Shown piece by piece: positions 44,511-53,812 of a stretch of 60,984 nucleotides of DNA (the first letter of the stretch is position 1; each line of letters opens with the position of its first letter). The stretch comes from Candidatus Cloacimonas sp. (lineage in GTDB: Bacteria > Cloacimonadota > Cloacimonadia > Cloacimonadales > Cloacimonadaceae). The notes under the pieces were generated by a model. It made no database searches and was not told the origin of the DNA. It saw nothing but the letters and a program-made list of their open reading frames with translations. The DNA lies in NCBI GenBank assembly GCA_035403355.1, contig DAONFA010000005.1, positions 5,284-66,267 on the forward strand, written 5' to 3'. Both the position numbers and the translations under genes were made by a program.

Positions 44511-45389
44511 TCAACCCTTCTGTCTTTTAATCAGATACTTCAGCAGCAGGTCTTCTATCGGAGTAAAGGTATCTACAGGGTTATATTCAATACGGTTTTT
44601 ATAGCATTCATTCTTCATATAGGTTACAAATTTATTGTAATTTTCCCGGTATTCCTTGCGAATTTGCCAAGGTGAAACCGTTATTTTTTCGCCGGTTTCG
44701 CTATCTATGAACTGAGCTTCTCTTTTATAATCAAACTTTTCTTCTTTGGGGTCAACAATATGAAAAACAAGCACTTCATGATTGCGGGTACGGAAATGCT
44801 TTAGTGCTGCCATAATTTTTTCCGGCTCATCTAAAAGGTCACTGATAATGATTATTAAAGAGCGTTTCTTTACCAGTTCGGCAATTTGATGCAGGGGAGT
44901 TAAGAATTCAGTAGTATCTTCCGCCTTTAAATTAATTAGGGCTGCAAAAAGTTGAGAAGTGTAATTTCTTATTGCCTTGGGGGGAAAGGCAGAAGTGATT
45001 TTATTGTTAAATGTATAAAGACCGGCAGCATCTTTTTGAGAAATCATCAGCCACGCCAGGGCACCTGCAAGTTGAGTTGCATATTCAATTTTACTGTTTT
45101 TACCGGAACTGAAAAACATTGACTTGCTGTGGTCAACAAGAATGTAGCTGCGCAGATTGGTTTCTTCTTCATAGCGCTTGATATAATAGCGTTCCGTTTT
45201 TGCCAAAATTTTCCAGTCCAGGTCTCTTAACGGTTCCCCGGGATTATATTGTCGGTGATCGGAAAATTCAGCGCTGAAGCCATGGTAGGGAGATTTATGC
45301 AAGCCCACTAAAAAGCCCTCAACTATGCTTTTAGCAGTAAGCTGAAATTTATTTAACCGAACCAGCGTTTCTTCTGATAAAAAAGGCAT
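44511..45389 (-). CDS. DUF58 / von Willebrand A-like protein
   Basis: A 292-aa DUF58 protein. The family signature appears near the N-terminus (FSDHRQYNPGEPLRDLDWKILAKTERYYIKRYEEE), followed by a vWA-like fold with a MIDAS-type start (YILVDHSKSMFFSS) and a later LIIIISDLLDEPEKI. DUF58 proteins are often next to a MoxR ATPase and act in metal or protein-complex maturation. No MoxR is present here, so the partner is elsewhere or absent. It starts at the base after the small DUF3098-like gene and ends 3 bases before the fumarase alpha gene. Confidence 0.88.
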   Translation of the reverse strand: MPFLSEETLVRLNKFQLTAKSIVEGFLVGLHKSPYHGFSAEFSDHRQYNPGEPLRDLDWKILAKTERYYIKRYEEETNLRSYILVDHSKSMFFSSGKNSKIEYATQLAGALAWLMISQKDAAGLYTFNNKITSAFPPKAIRNYTSQLFAALINLKAEDTTEFLTPLHQIAELVKKRSLIIIISDLLDEPEKIMAALKHFRTRNHEVLVFHIVDPKEEKFDYKREAQFIDSETGEKITVSPWQIRKEYRENYNKFVTYMKNECYKNRIEYNPVDTFTPIEDLLLKYLIKRQKG

Positions 45390-45590
45390 TTATTTCTTTT
45401 TGGGTTGATACAATAAGGCAAAAGGTATTATTACGGCATAAGCGAGAGCCAATAGTATCGGCGAAACAGATATCTCGTTTAAGGACATAATTAAGTAGCC
45501 GATAACTAATACTATCGCGGCAATCAGCAATAAGATATAGTTGATTTTACCCAGGTGCAATTTGTTTTTTGCGTCATCTTTATTATTCAT
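45390..45590 (-). CDS. Small two-helix membrane protein, DUF3098-like
   Basis: A 66-aa protein with two hydrophobic helices (about 17-36 and 42-61), a charged start and a basic end. The pattern KINYILLLIAAIVLVIGYLIMS resembles DUF3098. No function is known. It abuts the DUF58 gene with no gap. AGGAGC lies 7 bases before the ATG. It heads the group that continues into DUF58 and the fumarase subunits. Confidence 0.65.
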   Translation of the reverse strand: MNNKDDAKNKLHLGKINYILLLIAAIVLVIGYLIMSLNEISVSPILLALAYAVIIPFALLYQPKKK

Positions 45591-45742
45591 CTCTGCTCCT
45601 TTTTGCAGAATACTTTTCCTTCTGTTTCTGTTTAATTATTATGCCTGCGCAAGCAGGAATTACAAAATAATCAGCCCTATCCAGCATAAAATTCATCCCG
45701 GTTCCTAAAAACCATAGTTACAAAGCTGCTCAATTTGTCAAC

Positions 45743-46525
45743 TTAACTTTCGTTTTTTTCATAGCAAGAAAGGATTTGCTGATATATTTCCGCCGAAAGT
45801 TCCTGCCTGGTTTTGCCATCTTTATAGGGAACGGCTTCTAAAACTTCAATTTCTGCTTCAAGGGTATGTCCGATAAGTTTCCAGTAATGAGAGAAAAAGG
45901 GCATATCGCCATACCAGTATATCAGATCGCGATTTTCTTTATCTATCCTTCTTCCGTCTATTGTTTTATATTTAATACAGAGCGGAAGAACAGCACATTG
46001 GGCTGAAATTGCCACCTGGAAGAGGGATTTTCGGAAGGGTTGAATCGTTAATCCGTTCGTGCTGGTGGCTTCAGGAAACAGAAGAACTTTAAAGCCATCC
46101 CGAATAGCGGAAGCGAAGTATTCAATTTCCCGGGGTAAAGATGCGAACTTTTTTCGGTTAGTATAAAGGCATCCCCCATCGCGGGTTATTTTGCCTAAAA
46201 AGGGATTATGTTTCATTTCTACGGAAGTGATGAATACCATATTCTCCAATGCAGCAAGTAATATTATATCTATGTAGGTAGTATGATTGGAAACCGCCAG
46301 GTATGCTTTATTATGCCATTTCTGCAGTTCTTGGGGATTTTTGATGCTTAGCTTAATCTTAAAAGTGCGTAAAAAGTGTTTGCCAAAGCGGCTATTGTTT
46401 TTAACTAATCTCTTTCTCCGCAGGTTTTTATTCCTGGTTGTTAATCTTATTATTGCAGATAGCAGGAAATATTCGCCAATTAAGAAGCAGTGCCGAAGGA
46501 TACAGTGTAATTTGCGTAATACCAT
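45743..46525 (-). CDS. 1-acyl-glycerol-3-phosphate acyltransferase family protein
   Basis: A PlsC-type acyltransferase that would add a fatty acyl chain to lysophosphatidic acid or a related lysolipid at the membrane. The catalytic motif NHTTYID (H-x4-D) and a second block LFPEATSTNG, in place of FPEGTRS, are present. At 260 aa it is typical. The diverged second block allows a different acceptor. The gene is separated from the DUF3098-like gene by about 150 bases that contain a small CCTGC-GCAA-GCAGG hairpin. Confidence 0.82.
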   Translation of the reverse strand: MVLRKLHCILRHCFLIGEYFLLSAIIRLTTRNKNLRRKRLVKNNSRFGKHFLRTFKIKLSIKNPQELQKWHNKAYLAVSNHTTYIDIILLAALENMVFITSVEMKHNPFLGKITRDGGCLYTNRKKFASLPREIEYFASAIRDGFKVLLFPEATSTNGLTIQPFRKSLFQVAISAQCAVLPLCIKYKTIDGRRIDKENRDLIYWYGDMPFFSHYWKLIGHTLEAEIEVLEAVPYKDGKTRQELSAEIYQQILSCYEKNES

Positions 46526-46694
46526 TTTTTATAAACGGGTTATACTATGTTTATGTCTTTACCGGCAAAACAATTGTTAAGGTGCCTTTGGCTATTTGCC
46601 AAGCAATTAGCTGGTTCTGTTTTTAGTCGCATAATTAGTTTCAAACCTTTTTTCATCTCTGCATTGTTTTTCCTTTATTGATGCTTTAAAGATT

Positions 46695-46733
46695 CTTTAA
46701 CGATTCCTTAACGGAACTAAGGAATTGTTAAAG
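46695..46733. repeat. Long CTTTAACG hairpin, copy 2
   Basis: CTTTAACGATTCCTTA (46695-46710) pairs with 46718-46733 with a single mismatch around a 7-base loop; further TTTAACG-type words flank both sides. It is the counterpart of 22975-23024. The rest of 46526-47054 holds a short TCCTGC-AAAC-GCAGGA hairpin at 46890 and no gene. Confidence 0.8.
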
Positions 46734-47054
46734 CATTGTTAAAGGGTCGTTATATATTCTACTATGAGACAGGTGATAACTTATTCGGAAGTAATAGTTT
46801 CAGGTATCTTCGCCATCCTGCAAAGTTCCAAATAGGACTATCCCCTTTGCTTGTAACTGTTAATTAAACTTTATAGTTCCTCTTTCCTTCCTGCAAACGC
46901 AGGATATAATACCTGCTAAACAATCTCTTAAACTATCTTTTTCATTGGGTTTATAACCCTTCGTAAATAACTGCTGTTCTAAAAGCATTCATTATAGGAA
47001 TTATGTATGGGGTTAGTTATATTTCTCATTTGCCAACTTAACATCTTTCCTGCG

Positions 47055-49787
47055 TTACTTTAAGAGCAGCATTTTCCTGGTAATATTCTTTTCCGGGGTA
47101 ACAATTTTATAGTAGTAAACTCCGCTGGCGCAAGACCTGCCGTTTTTATCTCTTCCATCCCAGGTAAATTGATAATCACCGCTTTTAAGTTCAGATTGAA
47201 CAATGGTTTTCACTTTTTGACCTTTCCCGTTGTAGATTGCAAGAGATATTGGTGAACCCTTGGAAAGATTAAAGCTGATAGAGGATAGTTGTGAGGTGGG
47301 ATTGGGAAACACACTAAGAGATTGAATTACAGAAGGTATAACCGGATCGTCATTGCCCTCAGGATTATAATCCATCACTTCCAGTTCCGAAAGAATTATC
47401 CCTATCAGATTTCTCAGGGTATAGTCCCCTGATTCTATTTGTGCGGTTCTAAAAGTGGAAGTAAGCACAGAGTAATTATCAGTAGCATTTAAAACGCCTA
47501 TAATAGGATTATCGGTATTGCCGGTGGAGGAGAAAAATATTCCTTCCGCCGATATTTGATTAGGAATGAGAGCATAGACAACGGATGAATCAGACGGGAC
47601 ATAATTCCAGGTTATATTATTAGCAGGATAAAGGATAGAGGTAACACTAAGAGGAATATTATCTGCCATCTGAACACCCATTTTGGTATATAACTGTCCG
47701 TAACTATCATCAAAATAATTCTCGCAATAGAGTTTACCTCCCGCTTCCAAATAGCTATTTAAGTAACTGTATTCATAAGCAGTTGGCAGCAGTTCTGTTT
47801 CGGAAAGTGAATTTCCAGCCAGGTAAAATACTGCCTCAAAGTTATTCAAATAAGCATAGTCCGGAATTAGTTTATCGGAATAAATCACATTGAAATCGCT
47901 TATCTGCCTTAGGGCATTAACAACTGCAAGTCCTTCATTTCCTGTGGGTTCCCAAACCAAAATTTCTCCCGTGGGGTTAATTTGATTAGGAATCCAACCC
48001 AGCATCGGATCTCCAAAAAGCATATAAGTGTAAACATTTTGTAATTCAGGGTAGATTATGCCTCCGGTATCAACAGGATCACCAAAAAGGTAAAATTGGG
48101 TATGCAAAAGATTTGCCCAGGAATGTGCAGAACCTAAATCCAGTTTTGCCTGACGGAAGTTTTCCACAAAATGATAGTCATAACTGGCAAGTCCGCCCCA
48201 ACCAGGATTTTGCCATCCGATTTTATACCAGCCGGTTCTGGTAGCTGCAATAACTCCTACTGCTTTTTTAATTAAGGCATATTCTGCCAGGCAGGCATTA
48301 CTGTAATCCAGATATCCGTTATAGCACGATGCAGCATAAATAACCGTTCCACTTGTATTTTCCAAATTATCAAAACTTTGACAATCAACTAAACTCTTCC
48401 AGTCCATTTCACTGTCTTCAGGTAGGTTATTTTGATTATAATCATTTTCCCAAACTCTCCGGGAAGAGTGTCCATAACTGCCATGTGCATCCCAATTGAT
48501 AAAACCCCAGCTTTCAGAATTAAGCTTGTTTCTTAAATTGTTATAATTTAAAGGCAGGTCTCCGGGAAAAGAAGGAACAACGCCTTCCTGTTCATACATA
48601 GAAAAGTTTTCCTGTTCTGCTAAACAGGTATTCCGCATAAATTCCATAAAAAGGGCTCCATCTGTTTGTAAATATGGAGGTTCCGGTTCTCCCTGATAAT
48701 TCAAAAAAGCTGCCGGTAACAAGTTTTTATCTTTCCAGGGCTCAGTTGTTTGTTCGTAAGCAACTATCCGATTGGCAATGGCGGAGACCTCAGTAGCATT
48801 ATTGGTAGAAATGCGTCCTGCAAAGACCTCCGGGGTAAAATCAATGCCATAATCCTCATTCATATAACCGGTGGAATATTCACCTCGCCTGCCATCATTA
48901 TCGGTATCCCAATTACTGCTTAAATCGGAATAAAAGAAATCTGTAGCAACTGTATCCAGCCCATTGGGTTCAGGAATTACATAGGCAACGGGAACAAGAT
49001 CATAATCACCAACTAAAAGCAGGTAGGAAAAGGGAATCTGAACATAAGTATTCTGCAGAAAGTTACGCAACTTTTCGGCATTATCGGTTCCCGTTCCGGA
49101 AGCTAAAGCTATTGCTATATCACAAAAAGAAACTTCTACACCTTGAGCTTCACGATAGAGAACAAGAGTATTCAAAGCTGCATACAAATTCGGGGTAGTA
49201 ATAACCAAAAGACGATTATTGCGTTCTTTGGAGGTATTATACCATTGGGAAAGATATTGCGGATTAGCAAAAAAATCAGCTTTGTTGAAAACAGGCGGAA
49301 TAACGCCTTTGGCTTTGGGTGTTGCTGTATAGTTCATAGTTATGTTGCACGAAGAATTCCACTGCCAGTTAGCGCCTTCATAAACTGCTGGCAAAATATT
49401 GAAACAGGCATAATTCAGCTCTCCCCATTTGCGTAAACCTGAATAGCTGTAACGCGAAGGAGTGTTTCTATTAACAGGAGAGGTTAATATTTCCTCTCCG
49501 TTGGTAAAGGCGGAATTTATTGCCGGCGGTTCTCCGGCAAGGGTCTTGGCGGAATCAAATTTCACTTGCCAGTTATCAATAACGGCATCTTTAGGTAGAA
49601 GAATATTTACTTGCTTAACAGGCAGCTGCAATGTTCCGGGAGCGCCGTAACAACCATAACCCTCTTTACTTAATGCCTGAAGGGAAAGCCCCTCGGCAGG
49701 AACAGGAAATTGAATTGTAGTGCTAAGTGTAGTTGCCAATATCAGCAACGGCAAACATAGTAAGATAAGACAAAGTGATTTTTTCAT
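47055..49787 (-). CDS. Exported C25 (gingipain-like) cysteine peptidase with sorting tail
   Basis: A 910-aa secreted cysteine peptidase of clan CD. After a signal peptide (about 1-18) an N-terminal prodomain-like region leads to the peptidase domain (about 190-610). The catalytic histidine is probably in NWDAHGS (near 431) and the cysteine in YAASCYNG (near 486), as in gingipains. YLLLVGDYDLVP and VFAGRISTNN are also typical. A Rossmann-like segment follows (about 640-790). The C-terminus is a FlgD-like sorting domain (FPNPTSQLSSISF, IYNGKGQKVK, SGVYYYKI, RKMLLLK). AAGGAAG precedes the ATG by 7 bases. Its job is presumably breakdown of external protein. Confidence 0.88.
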   Translation of the reverse strand: MKKSLCLILLCLPLLILATTLSTTIQFPVPAEGLSLQALSKEGYGCYGAPGTLQLPVKQVNILLPKDAVIDNWQVKFDSAKTLAGEPPAINSAFTNGEEILTSPVNRNTPSRYSYSGLRKWGELNYACFNILPAVYEGANWQWNSSCNITMNYTATPKAKGVIPPVFNKADFFANPQYLSQWYNTSKERNNRLLVITTPNLYAALNTLVLYREAQGVEVSFCDIAIALASGTGTDNAEKLRNFLQNTYVQIPFSYLLLVGDYDLVPVAYVIPEPNGLDTVATDFFYSDLSSNWDTDNDGRRGEYSTGYMNEDYGIDFTPEVFAGRISTNNATEVSAIANRIVAYEQTTEPWKDKNLLPAAFLNYQGEPEPPYLQTDGALFMEFMRNTCLAEQENFSMYEQEGVVPSFPGDLPLNYNNLRNKLNSESWGFINWDAHGSYGHSSRRVWENDYNQNNLPEDSEMDWKSLVDCQSFDNLENTSGTVIYAASCYNGYLDYSNACLAEYALIKKAVGVIAATRTGWYKIGWQNPGWGGLASYDYHFVENFRQAKLDLGSAHSWANLLHTQFYLFGDPVDTGGIIYPELQNVYTYMLFGDPMLGWIPNQINPTGEILVWEPTGNEGLAVVNALRQISDFNVIYSDKLIPDYAYLNNFEAVFYLAGNSLSETELLPTAYEYSYLNSYLEAGGKLYCENYFDDSYGQLYTKMGVQMADNIPLSVTSILYPANNITWNYVPSDSSVVYALIPNQISAEGIFFSSTGNTDNPIIGVLNATDNYSVLTSTFRTAQIESGDYTLRNLIGIILSELEVMDYNPEGNDDPVIPSVIQSLSVFPNPTSQLSSISFNLSKGSPISLAIYNGKGQKVKTIVQSELKSGDYQFTWDGRDKNGRSCASGVYYYKIVTPEKNITRKMLLLK

Positions 49788-49801
49788 TATTCTTCCTTAT
49801 G

Positions 49802-50593
49802 TCAGGTTTTTCTTTGGTCCGGTTCTTCCCCATCGGAATGTGGCTGTTCATTAATAATATAACCCAAACCCTTACCTGTTACCAATACATTAAAACGGTT
49901 AAACATCTGTTTTAAACGGTATAACATATTTTTATCGGGATTTAGCTCTGCCAGCATCTTAGCCAGAAATGCCTCCCAGTTAACCGTTTCCTTTTTTTGG
50001 AAAAAGCCCGTGGAATGCATCACTGCCAAAATGTATTTCCCTAAATCATTTATTTCTTTGCCACTGGCGGCATTATAGTGTTTGTTTATGCTTTGCTCCT
50101 CTTCCAAAGGGAAAGAATATATTTCCCAAAGAGCTAAAGCAACTGCCTGAGCCAGATTCAAAGAAGGAAAAGCCGGATTTGCCAAAAAATGACATCGCAA
50201 AGGACAAAGCTCTGCTTCCAAATCCGTTAAACCGTAGGTCTCTCTGCCGAAAACTAATCCTATCTTTGCTTTAGGTAAACTCTGCACATATTTTGCCATC
50301 TGCCTGGGAGTAAAATCTACGGGTTTATTTTTCCCCACCCTTCGGGAAAAGGCAATAATTCTATCCAGACCCTGTATTGCTTCTGCCAAAGAGGTATAAG
50401 TAACTGCATTTTCCAATATTTGCTCACTGTGCATAGCCAGGTAAAAATCGTTCTTTTCCGGTGCTTTGCCTACAATGCGTAAATCGGAAAAACAGAAATT
50501 ATGCATTATTCTGGCTACGGCACCTACATTTCCCCCATAGATTGGCTCTACCAAAATTACTGCCACGCGTGAGTAATCCCGCTTATAGTTCAT
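49802..50593 (-). CDS. TrmH-family RNA methyltransferase (TrmJ-like)
   Basis: A SPOUT-class RNA methyltransferase that 2'-O-methylates a ribose. Family motifs are VILVEPIYGGNVGAVARIMHNF, IGLVFGRETYGLTDLE and the knot-forming FPSLNLAQAVALALWEI. TrmJ, which modifies tRNA position 32, matches best in length (263 aa) and layout, but other TrmH-family roles cannot be ruled out. It starts 2 bases after the HEAT-repeat gene, and the C25 peptidase gene follows 14 bases later. Confidence 0.88.
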   Translation of the reverse strand: MNYKRDYSRVAVILVEPIYGGNVGAVARIMHNFCFSDLRIVGKAPEKNDFYLAMHSEQILENAVTYTSLAEAIQGLDRIIAFSRRVGKNKPVDFTPRQMAKYVQSLPKAKIGLVFGRETYGLTDLEAELCPLRCHFLANPAFPSLNLAQAVALALWEIYSFPLEEEQSINKHYNAASGKEINDLGKYILAVMHSTGFFQKKETVNWEAFLAKMLAELNPDKNMLYRLKQMFNRFNVLVTGKGLGYIINEQPHSDGEEPDQRKT

Positions 50594-50595
50594 AT

Positions 50596-51480
50596 TTATT
50601 TGTAATAGTAATTGTTTTCGGAATTGGCTGCTTTTTGGTTTTGATTCTCTCTCTTCTTTTTCTTGGCTATTATACCTGAAAGCTTAGCTCCCATTGTAGC
50701 TACTTTGGGATTATCATCATTGCGCCAATCAGTAATCGTCTTTTGAGTAACATTCATAAATTCGTTGGTTTTATCTCTCCTACTGCGTTGCGCATAAATA
50801 TTAGCCAGTTTTTTCATTGTTTGCCAAAGAATGCGAATCCTGTTTTCATCCCCTTCAATTAACCAGCGACGAATGCTGTTGTAACATTGCACGGGTCTTT
50901 GTCTTCCTACCTGAGTAAGAATATGGCAAACCTTTTTTTGCACTTCCTCACTTTCATCATCCAACAGATTGGACACAAAGGAAAGAACATATTGCGGATA
51001 ACGGGAAGCGATATTTTCCATTCCATGCATACTGATAGCCCGCTTTTTCTCGTTCTCTGAGGACGCCCAAAGAGGCATATATTCCTGCATCACTTCCGGT
51101 GCCTTTTTCCAGAGCTCAAAACAGATGGTCTCAGATTCCCAGGGAACACTTTCAAAGGTCTTTTCCAGCGTCTTAATTACAATTTCAGGATTATCCTGAT
51201 GCTTGTAATAAAAATAGAATAGTGCTGTAGCCCGAACCCCATAAATGAAATGCTCTATAAGCCGTCCACATATAGCATCCATCTCTCCGTTACAGGAATA
51301 TTGCGCTAAGCGTTTACCCAATTCTTCTCTAACAAAATAGTTTGCCGTATTGCCAAGGTCTATAATTTGTTTTTCTGCCAGTGTGTCTTTTCCTTTTTCT
51401 ACATTGCGGAAAATTTTCTCCACTTCTGTATCAAGGATTTTATAGTCGTCCAGATTTAGACGCCCAACTTCTTTTATCAT
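50596..51480 (-). CDS. HEAT-repeat protein resembling AlkD
   Basis: A 294-aa all-helical protein. The repeated amphipathic helices (IDLGNTANYFVREELGKRLAQ, ETICFELWKKAPEVMQEY, EKKRAISMHGMENIASRYP, EEVQKKVCHILTQVGR) match HEAT/AlkD-type DNA alkylation repair proteins. In AlkD the fold holds damaged DNA for base removal; I cannot confirm the active-site residues, so it may be only structural. A basic tail (KKKKRENQNQK) is present. It leads an apparent operon with the TrmJ-like and C25 genes. Confidence 0.65.
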   Translation of the reverse strand: MIKEVGRLNLDDYKILDTEVEKIFRNVEKGKDTLAEKQIIDLGNTANYFVREELGKRLAQYSCNGEMDAICGRLIEHFIYGVRATALFYFYYKHQDNPEIVIKTLEKTFESVPWESETICFELWKKAPEVMQEYMPLWASSENEKKRAISMHGMENIASRYPQYVLSFVSNLLDDESEEVQKKVCHILTQVGRQRPVQCYNSIRRWLIEGDENRIRILWQTMKKLANIYAQRSRRDKTNEFMNVTQKTITDWRNDDNPKVATMGAKLSGIIAKKKKRENQNQKAANSENNYYYK

Positions 51481-51687
51481 ACATCCTGCTTTTAGACAGG
51501 TTTTTTGCCCTGTCTGTTTAATTTGCTATGTTGTCATACTTGTTATAATTTACTTGGTATTAGCTATTTGATACCCTTCCCTTTTTAATCCCTTCTGCAA
51601 GGGCTTGGGGAGAATAGGAAATGTTGTATGTCCATCTAAAAAACCTATCTTGCGGTTACGAGCTTTCTGTCAAGAAAAAAGACAATT

Positions 51688-51804
51688 GGCAACAACAAGA
51701 GAAACTTGTTGACAGTTAGGTTGCCGTTTTAAAAAAGGATTGTAACCTGAATTTACTTATTATTCGTTTTTTCAGGGTTTGGGATTTACCTGAAACAAGG
51801 TAAA
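51688..51804 (+). promoter_or_regulatory. Structured leader upstream of argF
   Basis: The 373-base gap before argF holds three inverted repeats. AGACAGG pairs with CCTGTCT at about 51493-51515. GGCAA plus CAACAAG pair with CTTGTTG plus TTGCC (51688-51725), followed by GTTTT. TTTACCT (51785-51791) pairs with AGGTAAA (51798-51804), overlapping an alternative GGGTTT/AAACCC pairing. A TATAAT is at about 51543. The competing stems could be an attenuator-type leader, but no leader peptide or known riboswitch is recognised. Confidence 0.4.
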
Positions 51805-51853
51805 CCCGGTAAAACAAAATAAAATTCAAAAAAATAACCAAAAGGAGACCGAA

Positions 51854-52852
51854 ATGTCTTTTAACCTTAAGAACCGTAACTTTCTTACCCTGATGGATTT
51901 TACTCCAAAGGAAATTCAATATCTGCTTGATCTATCCCTGGAGCTGAAAAAAGCCAAATATGCCGGCACGGAACAGCAGAAACTAAAAGGGAAAAATATC
52001 GCCCTAATCTTTGAAAAAGATAGCACTCGCACCCGTTGTGCTTTTGAAGTTGCAGCTTTAGACCAAGGTGCTCATACAACTTATTTAGGACCAACCGGTT
52101 CCCAACTGGGCAAAAAAGAATCCGTTGCCGATACAGCAAGGGTTTTAGGCAGAATGTATGATGGCATTGAATACCGGGGTTATGGACAGGAAATTGTGGA
52201 AGAACTGGCAAAATATGCCGGTGTACCGGTTTGGAACGGTTTAACGACTGAGGATCATCCCACGCAAGTTCTGGCTGATTTTTTAACTGCTCTGGAATAT
52301 ATAAACAAACCCTTGAACAAAATGGTATTTGTTTATTGTGGAGATGGACGCAATAATATGGCAAATGCTTTACTTATCGGTGCTTGCAAAACCGGAATGG
52401 ATTTTCGGATTGTAGCTCCTAAAACCCTGTTTCCCGAGGAAACTTTAATTAATAAATGCCGGGAAATTGCTCAAGAAACAGGTGCTAAAATCACCCTAAC
52501 AGACAATATTGATGAAGGAGTGAAGAATGCCGATGTCCTTTATACCGATGTTTGGGTCTCTATGGGTGAGCCGGATAGCGTTTGGGAACAAAGAATTAAA
52601 CTGCTAAAGCCCTATCAAGTAAACGAAGCAATGCTGCAGAAAACAGGAAAAAGCACTACTATCTTTATGCACTGCCTGCCTTCCTTTCACGATTTGAAAA
52701 CCAAAATCGGCAAAGAAATTTATGAAAAATTCGGTTTAACGAGTATGGAAGTTTCCGATGAGGTCTTTGAAGGAACCCATTCCGTTGTTTTTGATGAAGC
52801 CGAAAATAGAATGCATACCATTAAAGCCGTGATGGTTGCTACTTTAGGATAA
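51854..52852 (+). CDS. argF: Ornithine carbamoyltransferase
   Basis: This enzyme joins carbamoyl phosphate and ornithine to citrulline in arginine synthesis; the same family can run backwards in arginine catabolism. The carbamoyl-phosphate motif STRTR (near 57-61), the HPTQ segment (TEDHPTQVLADF) and the ornithine-site motif HCLPSFHD are intact. At 332 aa it is full length. AAAGGAG lies before the ATG. No other arginine gene is near, so biosynthetic versus catabolic use cannot be decided here. Confidence 0.94.
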   Translation: MSFNLKNRNFLTLMDFTPKEIQYLLDLSLELKKAKYAGTEQQKLKGKNIALIFEKDSTRTRCAFEVAALDQGAHTTYLGPTGSQLGKKESVADTARVLGRMYDGIEYRGYGQEIVEELAKYAGVPVWNGLTTEDHPTQVLADFLTALEYINKPLNKMVFVYCGDGRNNMANALLIGACKTGMDFRIVAPKTLFPEETLINKCREIAQETGAKITLTDNIDEGVKNADVLYTDVWVSMGEPDSVWEQRIKLLKPYQVNEAMLQKTGKSTTIFMHCLPSFHDLKTKIGKEIYEKFGLTSMEVSDEVFEGTHSVVFDEAENRMHTIKAVMVATLG

Positions 52853-52972
52853 ATCTGAAGTTAAAACTAAAGTAAACTGGGAGTTCTTCCCTACTGGACT
52901 TTTTCTTCTTGACCTGTTTTGGGAAAATATGTAAAAGGGATTATATTATAAGTGAGGAGGTGAAGTTACTTT

Positions 52973-53800
52973 ATGAGCAATAATGACTATGAATTATACC
53001 TTGGTGATGCTCTGGAAATTCTGCAAAAGCTTGAAAAAGAGTCCATTGATTTAGTAGTAACATCACCTCCTTACGCAGACAGCAGGACTAATACCTACGG
53101 GGGCATAAAACCTGATGAATATAATGAATGGTTTCTACCCGTAACCCAGGAACTACTAAGAATTCTAAAACCCACGGGAACATTCATCCTGAATATCAAA
53201 GAAAAAGTAGTTAACGGAGAAAGGCATACCTATGTTATAGAATTGATTTTGAATATGAGAAAACAGGGCTGGCTATGGACAGAAGAATTTATCTGGCATA
53301 AAAAGAATTGCTACCCGGGAAAATGGCCTAACAGATTTCGGGATGCATGGGAAAGATTGTTGCAATTCAATAAAAACAAATTTTTTAAGATGTATCAGGA
53401 AGAAGTAATGATCCCTATAGGTGACTGGGCAGAAAAACGACTTTCCAACTTAAGTGATACCGATAAAATTAGAGACACTTCCAAAGTAGGTAGTGGATTT
53501 GGTAAAAATGTATCTAACTGGGTGGGCAAAGATAAGGTCTATCCTACAAATGTGTTACACTTAGCTACTGAATGTGGTAATAAAAATCATAGTGCAACCT
53601 TTCCTTATGCTTTACCCGAATGGTTTATAAAGCTGTTTACCAGACCGGGTGATGTAGTTTTAGACCCTTTTATGGGTTCAGGAACTGCTATTTTTGCTGC
53701 TTTGAATATGGGGAGAAAAGCAATTGGAATAGATATAAATCCTGAATATTATAACTTAGTTTTGGGGAAAATTCAAAATCAGCAACAAGTTTTGTTATAA
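52973..53800 (+). CDS. Type II DNA methyltransferase of the PmeII-like system
   Basis: A 275-aa DNA methyltransferase that should protect host DNA from the adjacent nuclease. The catalytic motif TSPPYADSRTNTYGG is near the N-terminus and the SAM-binding motif DPFMGSGTAIFAAL near the C-terminus (beta-class order). TSPPY suggests N4-cytosine, but N6-adenine cannot be excluded. GAGGAGG precedes the ATG. It lies 120 bases after argF and 12 bases before the nuclease, so methylase and nuclease form one operon. Confidence 0.88.
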   Translation: MSNNDYELYLGDALEILQKLEKESIDLVVTSPPYADSRTNTYGGIKPDEYNEWFLPVTQELLRILKPTGTFILNIKEKVVNGERHTYVIELILNMRKQGWLWTEEFIWHKKNCYPGKWPNRFRDAWERLLQFNKNKFFKMYQEEVMIPIGDWAEKRLSNLSDTDKIRDTSKVGSGFGKNVSNWVGKDKVYPTNVLHLATECGNKNHSATFPYALPEWFIKLFTRPGDVVLDPFMGSGTAIFAALNMGRKAIGIDINPEYYNLVLGKIQNQQQVLL

Positions 53801-53812
53801 ACGAGGTTATTA

